Numbered from the stretch's first letter, positions 1 through 9,047 are shown. The stretch is 41,326 nucleotides of DNA from Myxococcales bacterium (GCA_947491025.1 CANLIC010000036.1:1-41326), one strand, 5' to 3'. The notes: generated by a model not told the origin, from the letters alone. Made by a program: numbers and translations.

Positions 1-150
1 GGCGGCGGCGGCGGCGGCAGCGGCGGCGGCGGCGGCTACGGCGGCGGCGGCGGCGGTCGCAGCGGCGGCGGCGGTGGTCGCAGCGGCGGCGGCGGCGGTG
101 GCGGTCGCGGCGGCTACGGCGGCGGCGGCGGCGGCGGCGGCAACTGGTAA
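1..150 (+). CDS. C-terminal tail of a glycine-rich protein (partial, 5' end outside window)
   Basis: Frame 1 from the window edge reads an uninterrupted Gly-rich tail with spaced Ser, Arg and Tyr residues. It ends GGGNW followed by TAA at 148-150. Tails of the G-Y/G-R-S type ending in an aromatic residue are typical of small bacterial RNA-binding proteins with one RRM domain followed by a glycine-rich region, so that is the likely identity. The RRM itself lies outside the window, so the assignment is inference. A strong hairpin terminator follows 33 bases after the stop, which supports this as the true 3' end of a gene. The base composition is almost pure GGC codons, so slippage-driven length variation is expected. 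Confidence 0.6.
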   Translation, partial: GGGGGGSGGGGGYGGGGGGRSGGGGGRSGGGGGGGRGGYGGGGGGGGNW

Positions 151-183
151 TCCCAGTCCGGACACTGCGCCCGTAAGGGCAAG

Positions 184-229
184 GCGGGCCCGCGAGCACC
201 ACAATGCTCGCGGGCCCGCTGCATTTTTA
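184..229 (+). terminator. Rho-independent terminator after the Gly-rich gene
   Basis: A perfect 15-bp inverted repeat (184-198 with 205-219) encloses a 6-base loop CCACAA and is followed by TGCATTTTTA. The stem is very GC-rich and the T-run lies on the plus strand, so it terminates the upstream Gly-rich gene. Confidence 0.9.
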
Positions 230-370
230 CGGCCCCGCTGCCACGCTGCCCTGTCGACGCCATGGCAAGCGGCGCCCCGAGCGGTCTGCCGGCCGAGCGG
301 TTGACACCGACGCGCCGCAACCGGGACATTGCCGGTGGTGGCGCCGCGAAGGCCGTGCCAGGGGGCTGTC

Positions 371-2041
371 ATGGCGACTGGATGGCCTTCGACCGGCGAC
401 AAGTGGCGGGCCAAAGCAACGCTCTGCCTCGCCATGCTGGCCGGCTGTGCCGAAGCACCGACGGCGGGCGGCTCGGCGAACGGCGCTGACGTACACGGGT
501 TCGACGGCGACGTCGGCGCCTTCGACGCCGCAGACACCTGCACAGCGCCCCAGACCTGCCCTGGCGACGACGCGTCGCCGATCTCAGACGGCGACTCTGC
601 AGCCGATGGTGAGCCGGACGCTTCCGGCGGCGAGACCGCCAGCCCGGACGCCGAGCCGGCAGACGCTGGCGCCGACGGTCTGGAACCGGAAGCTGGGGCC
701 GACGCCGCAAGCGACGCTGATCCCAACGGCGAGCCCGACGCCGGGCCCGATCCCGATGGCGGACTGGAGCCCGATAGCGACGACGCCGCCGACGCCGCCG
801 AGGACGTCGACACCGGTCCTGCGACGGCGCCGGTCGTTTTCGTCGCCCTCGACCCGCCGGTCCAAGCGGCGATCACCATCCTGGATCCAGGACCGCACAC
901 GGCGGCGGTCCCGGTCGTCTCGGCGGCCGACGGCCTCCGCATCGCCTACACGCCCGCCGGCAAGGCCCCTGCCAAGACGCTCCTTCTCGGGCCGCTGTCT
1001 GGCCAAGCGCAGCCCTTGGAAGGCGCCGCCTCTGCGCCCGTTGCCGCCCTGGAAGTTGCTGGCGCTCGCCTCCTCTGGCACGCCGACGGTCTCGCTGTGC
1101 AGGTCAAGAACAAGCTCGTCCCCTCGCCCCTGCAGGAAGCCATCGGCGCCCCGCTGGCAGCGTGGCGAAAGGGCGGGGCCAGCGACCTCTGGCTCATCGC
1201 AGGGGGCGTCCTGTGGCTCTGGCGGGGTGGTGTTGTGGCGAAGCTGCCGCTGCCTGACCTCTCCGGCAAGCCGATGGTGCCGACCGCGCTGGCACACGGG
1301 TGCGTCGGCCCTGCAGGCAGCTCGATCGCCGTGTCCGGTGCGCACGGCCTGCAGCTGCTGCACATCGGCGACGGCCCGCTGAGCGACGGCCCCAACCAGA
1401 CCAAGACCCTGACCCTTCTGCAGGACCGACCCGTCGAGGCCGTGGTCTGCGACGACAAGGGCGTCCTGTGGGCCCTCGGCGAGGGTGAGCTGTTCAGCCG
1501 GGGCGTCGACGGCAGCTGGCTGACGCACTCGTTCGCCTTGGTCGAGGCCAAGCCGGCCGTGGTCGCCCTGCGCGGACTCGACGGTCAGCCGGGTTTCTGG
1601 GTGGAGGTGGCCGGCAACACCTACCGCCGCCACGGCGACAGCTGGCGCCTGGTCCTCGGCCTCGCCGCGGCGATGCCCAAGGCCGCCCCGGCAGGCGCTG
1701 GCCTTCTGACCACCCCAGGCCTTACAGAAGACCACGATGGCGCGCGGGTTGGCGCTGTCGATGGCGTGGTCCTGCGCGTCGCCACCTCGGCGCCGCCACC
1801 GAAGCCCAAGGTCTCATGGGCCAAGCAGATTCAGCCCATCTACCTCGCCTCATGCGCCCTCTGCCACGGCCCAGACGGCGTCGCCACCAAGCTCGACACC
1901 GCCAAGAAGTGGCAAGACAAGTACGACAAGGTCTGGCAACTTATCGACACGGGGTCCATGCCCCTCCCGCCGAAGCTTCCCTTGACCAGCAGCGCCAAAG
2001 CCCTCGTCGCCAAGTGGAAATCCGACGGATTCCAGCCCTGA
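371..2041 (+). CDS. Secreted lipoprotein with C-terminal cytochrome c-like CxxCH motif
   Basis: 556 aa from ATG 371; an in-frame ATG at 329 is less likely because the signal peptide follows 371 directly. Residues about 10-25 form a lipoprotein signal with lipobox LAGC. A roughly 120-residue Asp/Ala/Gly/Pro linker follows, typical of myxobacterial surface lipoproteins. The middle (about 155-470) is rich in short beta-strand-like segments such as LLWHADG and LWLIAGG, suggesting a beta-propeller-like fold, but I cannot assign a family. Near the C-terminus CALCHGPDG (C495, C498, H499) is a c-type heme attachment motif, with a Met-containing segment GSMPLPP about 35 residues on that could provide the distal ligand. 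It is first in a tight operon with another CxxCH protein and a DUF1501 protein. Substrate and role are unknown. Confidence 0.85.
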   Translation: MATGWPSTGDKWRAKATLCLAMLAGCAEAPTAGGSANGADVHGFDGDVGAFDAADTCTAPQTCPGDDASPISDGDSAADGEPDASGGETASPDAEPADAGADGLEPEAGADAASDADPNGEPDAGPDPDGGLEPDSDDAADAAEDVDTGPATAPVVFVALDPPVQAAITILDPGPHTAAVPVVSAADGLRIAYTPAGKAPAKTLLLGPLSGQAQPLEGAASAPVAALEVAGARLLWHADGLAVQVKNKLVPSPLQEAIGAPLAAWRKGGASDLWLIAGGVLWLWRGGVVAKLPLPDLSGKPMVPTALAHGCVGPAGSSIAVSGAHGLQLLHIGDGPLSDGPNQTKTLTLLQDRPVEAVVCDDKGVLWALGEGELFSRGVDGSWLTHSFALVEAKPAVVALRGLDGQPGFWVEVAGNTYRRHGDSWRLVLGLAAAMPKAAPAGAGLLTTPGLTEDHDGARVGAVDGVVLRVATSAPPPKPKVSWAKQIQPIYLASCALCHGPDGVATKLDTAKKWQDKYDKVWQLIDTGSMPLPPKLPLTSSAKALVAKWKSDGFQP

Positions 2042-2050
2042 GAGGAATGG

Positions 2051-3787
2051 ATGCCTCCCGCCGTCCCGCCGTCCGCCCTCCTACCGTCGACCGCTTCGCC
2101 GTCGCGGGTCGCTCCCATGGCTGACCCACCGCCGGCAGCAATCGACTCGGTCGAGCAGGGCGGGCGCGCCTGGCCCGGTCGCAGCAAGCCGGGCACCTGG
2201 ATCGCCTTCGCCTTGGGCCTCCTCCTCGGCGCTGCACCCGCGTCGGCCATGGCGTCCGCGAACGCCGCATGCCCACCGCCAAGCGCGCCCGACGCCCTCA
2301 GCACGCCCACCGAGCAGCTGCGCGCCGCTTCGCTCGACCTGCGCGGCACGACGCCCACGATGCAGGAGTACGACGACCTCCTGGCCGCCGTCGCCGCTGG
2401 CAACGACCCGCAGGCGGCCCTCGGCGGCTTCATCAAGGGTTGGCTCTCGTCGCTGGACTTCGCCGACCAGCTCGTGCGTCTCCACCGCGACAAGCTCTGG
2501 AACGCCATCGATAATTTCCGTCTCCTGCATGTGCCAGGAGCCGTAGCGCAGTCAGGCAACGTCTACTGGCGGAACGGCGGCAACGTGGCCGTGCATTGGC
2601 GCGGCAACCGCGTGCCCTGCCTCGACGAACCCGCGACATGGGACGAAGACGGCCAGATCATCTTCAAGCCCCAGCCCGACGGCACCAAGCGCGAAGGCTT
2701 CGTCATGGTGGCGCCGTATTGGGCGCCAACGACGCAGATCAAGGTCTGCGCGGTCGACGCGCAGGACACCGTGACCTCGGCCTCCGGCAAGTTCTGCGGC
2801 GCCCTCGGCATGGGCTACGAGGCCGGCTGCGGTTGCGGCCCCAACATGCGCTGGTGCCGCTACGGCGACACCGACGGCCAAATCCTGCGGTCGTTTTCGA
2901 CGGCACTCGACCGCCAGATCCGCGACGTCCTGGCCGAGGATCGGCCCTACACCGACCTGTTCACCGAGAAAGTGGCGTGGATCAACGGCCCTATCGCCTT
3001 CTTCTGGCGACATCAGGCCCAGGTCTCGACGCCGCTGCGCCTCTCGCCCGTCCCGCTCGATGTGAACACCCTCCCCGATCTGCCCTTCGCGGCCATGGAC
3101 ACCTGGGTCAAGATCGAGCTGCCCAAGGCCCACGCCGGCATCCTCAGCGCTCCGGCCTTCTTGCTGCGCTTTCAGACCAACCGCGCCCGCGGAAACCGCT
3201 TCTACAGCGCGTTCCTGTGCCAGCCGTTCCAGGCGCCGGACACCGGCATCCCCGTCGACGCTGCCGCTGCCCTGGCCGAGCCCGACCTCCAGCTGCGCGC
3301 CGGTTGCAAGTACTGCCACGGGCTGCTGGAGCCGGTCGCCGCGTTCTGGGGCCGCTGGGTGGAGAACGGCGCCGCCTACCTCGATCCGATGGGCTTCCCG
3401 CCCTTCCACTCCGGTTGCGACACCTGCGCCAAGACGGGCAACTTGTGCACACCTGAATGCAAGCTGTTCTACAATACCAAGGCCTTGAGCGACAAAGAGA
3501 AGACGTTCCTCGGCTGGCTGGAGGCCTACACGTTCCTCGCCTCGGCGCACCAGAAGCACATCGACCAGGGGCCGAAGCTGATGGCGCTGACCGCCGCCGT
3601 CGATCAGCGCCTGCCCCGCTGCGTCGCCCGCCGCACCGCCGAGTGGCTGCTCGGCCGAGAGCTCGTCGACGAGGAGGAGCTGGCCTGGACCGACACGCTC
3701 GCGGTGGAGTTTGCCCAAGGCGGCTTCAAAATGCGCAGCCTGGTCGCAACCATCGTCGCTAGCGACGTCTACAGGCGGGTCCGATGA
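2051..3787 (+). CDS. Exported DUF1549/DUF1585-like protein with CxxCH motif
   Basis: 578 aa. The start at 2051 has AGAGG 5 bases upstream and lies 9 bases after the previous stop. An N-terminal Sec signal ends in ASA at about residue 72. The segment LRAASLDLRGTTPT and the following WLSSLDFADQL resemble the start of DUF1549 (the planctomycete/myxobacterial cytochrome-associated family). CKYCHGLLEP (C419, C422, H423) is a c-type heme motif followed by LDPMGFPP, as in DUF1588-like regions. The C-terminus, FAQGGFKMRSLVATIVASDVY, resembles DUF1585. Further Cys pairs (around residues 455-470) may bind metal. Its stop overlaps the next start (ATGA at 3784), so translation is coupled. It probably works in the periplasm with the DUF1501 partner; the chemistry is unknown. 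Confidence 0.85.
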   Translation: MPPAVPPSALLPSTASPSRVAPMADPPPAAIDSVEQGGRAWPGRSKPGTWIAFALGLLLGAAPASAMASANAACPPPSAPDALSTPTEQLRAASLDLRGTTPTMQEYDDLLAAVAAGNDPQAALGGFIKGWLSSLDFADQLVRLHRDKLWNAIDNFRLLHVPGAVAQSGNVYWRNGGNVAVHWRGNRVPCLDEPATWDEDGQIIFKPQPDGTKREGFVMVAPYWAPTTQIKVCAVDAQDTVTSASGKFCGALGMGYEAGCGCGPNMRWCRYGDTDGQILRSFSTALDRQIRDVLAEDRPYTDLFTEKVAWINGPIAFFWRHQAQVSTPLRLSPVPLDVNTLPDLPFAAMDTWVKIELPKAHAGILSAPAFLLRFQTNRARGNRFYSAFLCQPFQAPDTGIPVDAAAALAEPDLQLRAGCKYCHGLLEPVAAFWGRWVENGAAYLDPMGFPPFHSGCDTCAKTGNLCTPECKLFYNTKALSDKEKTFLGWLEAYTFLASAHQKHIDQGPKLMALTAAVDQRLPRCVARRTAEWLLGRELVDEEELAWTDTLAVEFAQGGFKMRSLVATIVASDVYRRVR

Positions 3788-4650
3788 AGATCGCCCGAGC
3801 CCAGCCGAAAGCCCTCCGCCAGGCGCCCGAACCAACCTGGAGCCTGCCAGAGGCGCGCTCGCGGTCCATCACACACTTCGGACGGCTGGCCATCGCCTGC
3901 GGGCTCATCGTCTGCAGCCTGGTCGCCTGCGCGGACGGCGCCGGCGGCGCCATCGGCAACGTACCCTCCAGCCAGGGATCGACGGCGGCCGCGGGTCGGG
4001 ATCCAGCGCCTGGCGAGGCCGGAGCGGCAGCCGAGGGGCATCGCGCTGTTGCGTTGGTCGCCGTCCCCGAGCCGGCATCGACGCTGGGCGCCGTCGTCGA
4101 CGCCGTGCCTGTCGGCCTGATACCGACCCCGATTCCGCCGGCGCGCCCCCGCAAGCGCATGAACATCGACCAGCTCGACGCCGCGTTGCGCCGCGCCAGC
4201 GGCGACATCGGCTGGACCGCCGGCAACGGCACCGACGGTAAGAATGAGCTGGTGACGCTGGCCCTGACGCTCGGCAAACCCAACTACACGGACGTCACGA
4301 CCGAGGATCTGGAAGCGTCCGCGCTCTTTCAGAAGTTCCTCGCCGACGCCGCGGCTTCGGTCTGCGACAAGCGGGTCAGCGCCGACCTGGCGGCTCCCGC
4401 CAAGGCGAGGCTGCTCCTGGTCGACGTCGATCCCAAGCTCGGCTACGAGGCGCAGCCGGCGGCGGTCGACAAGGCTTTGCTGCGCGCGGTGCTGCGCTTC
4501 CATGGCAGGGTCCTGACGGCGAGCGACCCCGAGCTCGAGTCGTGGCGCTTTCTGTTCCAGGGCGCGACCAAGATCTCCGGCAAGCCGGCCGAGGCCTGGC
4601 GCGCGGTCTGCTCCGCTTTGATTCAGCACCCAGCGTTCTCGACGTATTAG
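3784..4650 (+). CDS. Small lipoprotein of the DUF1501 operon
   Basis: 288 aa, starting in a 4-base ATGA overlap with the upstream stop. A rather long n-region (about 35 residues) precedes a hydrophobic stretch with lipobox LVAC, followed by a Gly/Ala-rich linker. The folded part (about residues 115-288) has no motif I recognise with certainty. The last 20 or so residues (AWRAVCSALIQHPAF) resemble the closing helix of DUF1585/DUF1553-like proteins, where xSPxF-type endings are common. It may therefore be a diverged accessory fragment of that superfamily. No CxxCH motif is seen. Its position between a heme-motif protein and a DUF1501 protein suggests a subunit of one exported complex. Confidence 0.75.
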   Translation: MKIARAQPKALRQAPEPTWSLPEARSRSITHFGRLAIACGLIVCSLVACADGAGGAIGNVPSSQGSTAAAGRDPAPGEAGAAAEGHRAVALVAVPEPASTLGAVVDAVPVGLIPTPIPPARPRKRMNIDQLDAALRRASGDIGWTAGNGTDGKNELVTLALTLGKPNYTDVTTEDLEASALFQKFLADAAASVCDKRVSADLAAPAKARLLLVDVDPKLGYEAQPAAVDKALLRAVLRFHGRVLTASDPELESWRFLFQGATKISGKPAEAWRAVCSALIQHPAFSTY

Positions 4651-4729
4651 GCGGATCGCGCCCGACGTGTCCGAGACGGACAGGACGACGACGGGCAGAA
4701 GGACGACGGATAGGGCGGCGAAAGTCGGG

Positions 4730-4789
4730 GCGGAACGGGGCAGGGCGGAACGGGGCAGGGCGGCACGGGGCAGGGCGGCAAGGGACAGG
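4730..4789 (+). repeat. Four tandem copies of a 15-bp GC-rich repeat
   Basis: Units of GCGGAACGGGGCAGG occupy 4730-4744, 4745-4759, 4760-4774 and 4775-4789; the last two carry one and three substitutions respectively. The array lies between the stop at 4650 and the likely start of the DUF1501 gene. It is in frame with that gene and would encode AERGR/AARGR repeats if translation began at GTG 4667. Confidence 0.85.
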
Positions 4790-4822
4790 GCGGCGACGGC
4801 AGCAGTAGGCGGCGAGGCGATG

Positions 4823-6289
4823 ATGGCCAAGAGCGCAGATCGAGACGCGGCGGCGACCCCAACGGCTTCCGGCCAGCCCACGCGCCGGGCGCTCCTCGGC
4901 GGTGTGCTGCGCCTCGGCGGCGGCGCAGCGGCCCTGGCTGCGCTCGACCTCGCCGACCCCCTGCTGCAGCTCGCGCACGCGGCGGATGCGGCCGCCAAGC
5001 CCGGCACGACCCCCACGCAGCTCGACCGCAACTACATCTTCGTCTACTTCTCGGGCGGTTGGGACCTGCTCATCTCGCTCGACCCGCGCGACCCGGCGCA
5101 ATTCACCAAGGACAAGCTGAGCTCGACCCAGATCGACCCCGGCTACGAGCTACTCGACGACCCGCCTGGCGGCCCCAAGCTGGTGTGGGCGCAGCCCAAG
5201 CAGGGCCCGAAGATCGCGCTCGGCCCCTACGTCGGGGACCTGGCCAAGCACATCGACAAGATCGCGCTGGTCCGCGGCATGAGCATGGACACGCTGACCC
5301 ATGAGGTCGGTCGACGGCGCTTCTTGACCGGCAAGCCGCCATCAGGCCTCGTCGCCAGAGGCTCGTCGGGCGCGACCTGGCTGGCCTCCTGGCTGGGCGC
5401 GAGCGCGCCGATTCCGCAGGTCGCGGTCCGCGTCGAGGCCTACAACAAGGACCAGCCCAACTTCGCCAGCGCGCTCAAGGTCAACAGCGTCCCCGATCTC
5501 GTGCGCTCGCTCCAATTGGGCAAGGACGGCTTTGACCCCAAGATCGACGCCCTCATCGACAGCACGCTGACTTCGTTCTCCGCCTGCCCCGGCGCCCAAA
5601 AGAGCGCGCTCTGGCAGCAGTCCGAGTCGTCGCGGCAAAAGGCGCGGCAGATGGTGACCGGTGGCTACAGCGACTTGTTCGCCTTCCAGGCCGCCAACGA
5701 GCAGATGGCCTCCCTGCGCAGCCACTACGGTATCGCGGCCACCGGCCAGGCGGCCCTGACGTCGCCCGAGGCGCAAGGGGCGCTGGCGGTCCAGGCGATT
5801 TGCGGCGGCTTGTCGCGCGTGGTCAGCGTCCAGGTGCCGATCCTCGACGCCCACTTCGACACCTGGGCCAGCGAGCATGGCCCCGACATGCTGCGCGGTT
5901 TCAACCTCATCGCCCGCATCGTAGAGGACCTGGAGAAGCGGCCGCACCCGGGTGGCGGCAACTGGCTCGAGCGCACGACCATCGTCGGCTTCTCGGAGTT
6001 CTCGCGCACGACGATGATCAACCAGCGCGGCGGCCGCGACCACGCCCTGACCAACGCCTGCTTGCTCGCCGGCGCTGGCATCCGCGGCGGCCAGGTCATC
6101 GGCAGCAGCGCTGACGTCGCCCTGGCGCCGACGCCGACGCATCTCGTCACCGGCAAGACCGACGTGGCCAACGGCGAGATCGTCAAGCCCGAGCACATCT
6201 ATCGGGCATTGTTCCACGATCTCGGCGTCAAAGAGGACGTCGCTGACCTCCGCGTCGAGCCCCTGCGCGCCCTGCTCCTCAAGGGCTAG
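4823..6289 (+). CDS. DUF1501 family protein, Tat-exported
   Basis: 488 aa from ATG 4823, chosen because GAGG lies 5 bases upstream and a Tat signal follows at once. An in-frame GTG at 4667 would add 52 residues encoded by a tandem repeat and has no ribosome binding site. The twin arginines R21-R22 precede ALLGGVLRLGGG and a hydrophobic stretch. DUF1501 hallmarks are FVYFSGGWDLL near the N-terminus, HEVGRRRFLTG, and the C-terminal run GFSEFSRT ... GGRDHALTN ... GIRGGQVIG. The family belongs to the alkaline-phosphatase/sulfatase-like fold and is usually paired with DUF1800 or DUF1549-type cytochrome partners in Planctomycetes and Myxococcota. Its substrate is not established. It is the last gene of the 371-6289 operon. 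Confidence 0.9.
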   Translation: MAKSADRDAAATPTASGQPTRRALLGGVLRLGGGAAALAALDLADPLLQLAHAADAAAKPGTTPTQLDRNYIFVYFSGGWDLLISLDPRDPAQFTKDKLSSTQIDPGYELLDDPPGGPKLVWAQPKQGPKIALGPYVGDLAKHIDKIALVRGMSMDTLTHEVGRRRFLTGKPPSGLVARGSSGATWLASWLGASAPIPQVAVRVEAYNKDQPNFASALKVNSVPDLVRSLQLGKDGFDPKIDALIDSTLTSFSACPGAQKSALWQQSESSRQKARQMVTGGYSDLFAFQAANEQMASLRSHYGIAATGQAALTSPEAQGALAVQAICGGLSRVVSVQVPILDAHFDTWASEHGPDMLRGFNLIARIVEDLEKRPHPGGGNWLERTTIVGFSEFSRTTMINQRGGRDHALTNACLLAGAGIRGGQVIGSSADVALAPTPTHLVTGKTDVANGEIVKPEHIYRALFHDLGVKEDVADLRVEPLRALLLKG

Positions 6290-6395
6290 CGCGGTCGGCG
6301 AGGGTCGGCCCCCCCTTCACAAAAAGTCCGGTTGCCTGCCCAGCGCCGAGATCGTACCGTGCCGGCAGTGTCCGGCAGGGGCACTGGAGGTCACC

Positions 6396-9047
6396 ATGCT
6401 GCGCACGCTCTCGCTCGATCCCCAAGCTGGCCGTCCCTCGCCGCCGTGCCTGGCGCCTGCCCTTGGCGCCGCGCTGCTCTCTCTTCTCATCGTGGCGGCA
6501 GCGGGTTGCTCCACCAGCGACAACGCCATCGGCGGACCGGCCCTCGACGGGGGCGGCGGTGGTGGTGGCGGCGGTGACGGCGGCAACATCAACGACAACG
6601 GCGGCGGCGGTGGTGGAGACGGCGGCGGTGGCGGTGGAGACGGCGGCGGCGGCGGCCTCTGCGGCGACGGCGTCTGCGATCCGCTCGAGAACACAGAGTC
6701 CTGCCCGTTGGACTGCGGCTCCAGCGATGGCGGCGGCGGCGGCGACGGCGGCACCGGCAACCAGACCCCCTTCGAGTGCATCCAAGGGGCCTGCCAACCG
6801 GCCGTCATCGGCTGCGCGACCCACCCGCAGTGCGCCCAGACCCTTGGCTGCATCGCCAGCTGCGATGGCGCCGGCTGCCTCGGCGAGTGCCGCCAGAAGG
6901 CCTACGTCAACGGCGTGCTGCCAGGGCCGACCAGCGTGCTCTTCGACTGCGTCAAGGCTTCCAACTGCGCCAGCGGCGGCGGGCCGAAGTGCGGCGACGG
7001 CGTCTGCGAGCCCGGTGAGTCCATGGCCTGTCCGAAAGACTGCGGTGGCCCGGAGCCTGTCTGCGGCGACGGTTTCTGCCAGGAGGGCGAGGGTCCGGCG
7101 AACTGCCCGAAGGACTGCGGAGGCGGCGGCGCGGTCTGCGGCAACGGTGTCTGCGAGTTCGGTGAAGAGGCGGCGAGCTGCCCCTCCGACTGCAAAGGCG
7201 GCCCGGTCTGCGGCGATGGCCAGTGCGCTGACGTCGAGTGGAAGACCTGCCCCGAGGACTGCGTCACGCCCGGACCCTTCTGCGGCAACAAGCAGTGCGA
7301 ACCCGGCGAGAACCAGGCCACATGCCCGCAGGACTGTCAGCCGACTGCCGTCTGCGGCGACGGCGCCTGCAGCACCGGCGAGAGCGCGCAGAGCTGCCCG
7401 GGTGACTGCGCCAAGCCCGTGTGCGGCGACGGCATCTGCAGCGTTAGCGAGAGCCCAGGCACCTGTGCCAAGGATTGCGGCAGCGATCCCCTCAGCTGCG
7501 CCAAAGAGAAGTGCAGCAAGCAAGTCGCCGCCTGTCTGAGCGACCCGGCTTGCTCCAAGCTCTTCCAGTGCTTTGGCGGCTGCAAGGACGACAGCTGCTA
7601 CCAGGCCTGCGTCGAGAAGGCCGGCGACGAGGCGTTGCCCGCTTTCATGCCGCTGGCAGAGTGCGGCAACAAGAATTGCTCCGGCTTCTGCGGCGATGGC
7701 ACCTGCGGCTCCAGTGAGTCGACCAAGACCTGCGCCAAGGACTGCCCCGCTGGCCCGAGCTGCGGCAACGGCGCTTGCGAGGCGGGCGAGACGAGCCAGA
7801 GCTGCCCCTCCGACTGCGGTCCGCCGAAGCCGGTTTGCGGCAACGGGAAGTGCGAGCTCGGCGAGACGGGCCAGAATTGCTTCCAGGACTGCGGCAGCAC
7901 CAAGCCCATCTGTGGCAACGGCTTCTGCGAGAACGGGGAGACGCAGCAGAGCTGTCCGAAGGACTGTGGCGACATCAAGCCGGTCTGCGGCAACGGCTTC
8001 TGCGAGCCCGGCGAGTCGACCGCCTCATGCCTCAAGGACTGCCCGCCACCCAAGCCCGTGTGTGGCAACGGCTTCTGCGAGAGCGGCGAGACCCAGCAGA
8101 GCTGCCCCAAGGACTGCGGCACCCCCAACCTGTGCGGCAATGGCAAGTGCGATAGCGGCGAGAGCGCCCAGACCTGCCCGTCCGACTGCTTCGACGGCGG
8201 AACCGTGCTGGCCTGCGCCAAGAAGGCCTGCGAGTCCGAGTACGTCAGCTGCATCAACAACGCAGCGTGCTCCAAGGCCCTCGAGAGCTGCGTCGTCAAG
8301 TGCAAGGACTTCAACTGCATGCAGTCTTGCGCCCTGCAGAACCAGGCGGCGCTGCAGCAGCTCCTGCCGCTGGCGCAGTGCGCCCAGAAGGCCGGCTGCC
8401 TGCAGCCGACGTCGACCTGCGGCAACGGCAAATGCGACACGGGCGAGGCCCAGAGCTGCCCGCAGGACTGCGTGATGCCTGGCCCGATCTGCGGCGATGG
8501 CAAGTGCGGCATCGGAGAGGCCCAGACCTGCCCGAAAGACTGCTTCACGCCCGGCCCGGTCTGCGGCAACGGCCAGTGCGAGGAAGGCGAGAGCTCGACC
8601 AGCTGCGCGGCCGACTGCGGACAGCCGCAGCCTGGCACCTGCAAGGACGCCTGCGGCGGTGCCTCCAACGGCTGTTTCTGCGACGAAGTCTGCTCGCAGA
8701 TGGGCGATTGCTGCCCCGACTTCAAGCAGTACTGCCCGAAGCTGGTGCCCGTCTGTGGTGACGGCAAGTGCGCCGGCGAGACCCCGCAGACCTGCCCGCA
8801 GGACTGCAAGGGCCCGACGTGCGGCGACGGCAAGTGCGAAGACGGCGAGCAGCAGGCGTGTCCGCAGGACTGCCCGAAGCCGCCCATCTGCGGCGACGGC
8901 GTCTGCGTCCAGGGCGAAGAGATGTCGTGCCCGAAGGATTGTCAGCCGGTGAAGACCTGCCAGAAGAAGAGCGATTGCGCCGCGACCGAGGTCTGCTGCA
9001 ATGGCAGCAAGGGCCAGGTCTGCGTCCCCGCTGGGCAGTGCTTCTGA
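6396..9047 (+). CDS. Giant Cys-rich lipoprotein: 21 CGxGxC...CPxDC repeats plus somatomedin-B-like module
   Basis: 883 aa. ATG 6396 has an ideal GGAGG 5 bases upstream. A signal peptide with lipobox AAGC (C38) is followed by a Gly/Asp/Asn linker. I count 21 copies of a roughly 20-residue repeat of the form CGDGxCxxGExxxxCPxDCG, each with four cysteines. Three copies of a different roughly 60-residue Cys module start near residues 126, 367 and 605; they share the order C-x5/6-C, then CxxxxxC and LxxC-type spacing. Around residues 747-782 the pattern CKDAC ... CFCDEVC ... GDCCPDF ... YC matches the eight-cysteine somatomedin-B fold. The C-terminus has CQKKSDC ... EVCCNG. All of this predicts an outer-surface disulfide-rich filament or adhesin. 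The ligand is unknown. Confidence 0.9.
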   Translation: MLRTLSLDPQAGRPSPPCLAPALGAALLSLLIVAAAGCSTSDNAIGGPALDGGGGGGGGGDGGNINDNGGGGGGDGGGGGGDGGGGGLCGDGVCDPLENTESCPLDCGSSDGGGGGDGGTGNQTPFECIQGACQPAVIGCATHPQCAQTLGCIASCDGAGCLGECRQKAYVNGVLPGPTSVLFDCVKASNCASGGGPKCGDGVCEPGESMACPKDCGGPEPVCGDGFCQEGEGPANCPKDCGGGGAVCGNGVCEFGEEAASCPSDCKGGPVCGDGQCADVEWKTCPEDCVTPGPFCGNKQCEPGENQATCPQDCQPTAVCGDGACSTGESAQSCPGDCAKPVCGDGICSVSESPGTCAKDCGSDPLSCAKEKCSKQVAACLSDPACSKLFQCFGGCKDDSCYQACVEKAGDEALPAFMPLAECGNKNCSGFCGDGTCGSSESTKTCAKDCPAGPSCGNGACEAGETSQSCPSDCGPPKPVCGNGKCELGETGQNCFQDCGSTKPICGNGFCENGETQQSCPKDCGDIKPVCGNGFCEPGESTASCLKDCPPPKPVCGNGFCESGETQQSCPKDCGTPNLCGNGKCDSGESAQTCPSDCFDGGTVLACAKKACESEYVSCINNAACSKALESCVVKCKDFNCMQSCALQNQAALQQLLPLAQCAQKAGCLQPTSTCGNGKCDTGEAQSCPQDCVMPGPICGDGKCGIGEAQTCPKDCFTPGPVCGNGQCEEGESSTSCAADCGQPQPGTCKDACGGASNGCFCDEVCSQMGDCCPDFKQYCPKLVPVCGDGKCAGETPQTCPQDCKGPTCGDGKCEDGEQQACPQDCPKPPICGDGVCVQGEEMSCPKDCQPVKTCQKKSDCAATEVCCNGSKGQVCVPAGQCF

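Noticed and set aside
584..1735. 383-aa minus-strand open frame opposite the first lipoprotein
   Set aside because: It is a GC-rich shadow without domains. The plus frame has a signal peptide, linker and CxxCH motif.
4667..4822. N-terminal extension of the DUF1501 protein from GTG 4667
   Set aside because: It has no ribosome binding site, is encoded by a tandem repeat and would put 70 residues before the twin-arginine motif.
7598..8887. 429-aa minus-strand open frame opposite the CGxGxC repeat gene
   Set aside because: It is a repeat shadow (PQSxGQ text) of the Cys-rich coding strand.
6660..9000. CRISPR-like regular repeats
   Set aside because: The periodicity of about 60-70 bp comes from coding for four-Cys protein repeats. 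The spacers are not unique and there are no cas genes.
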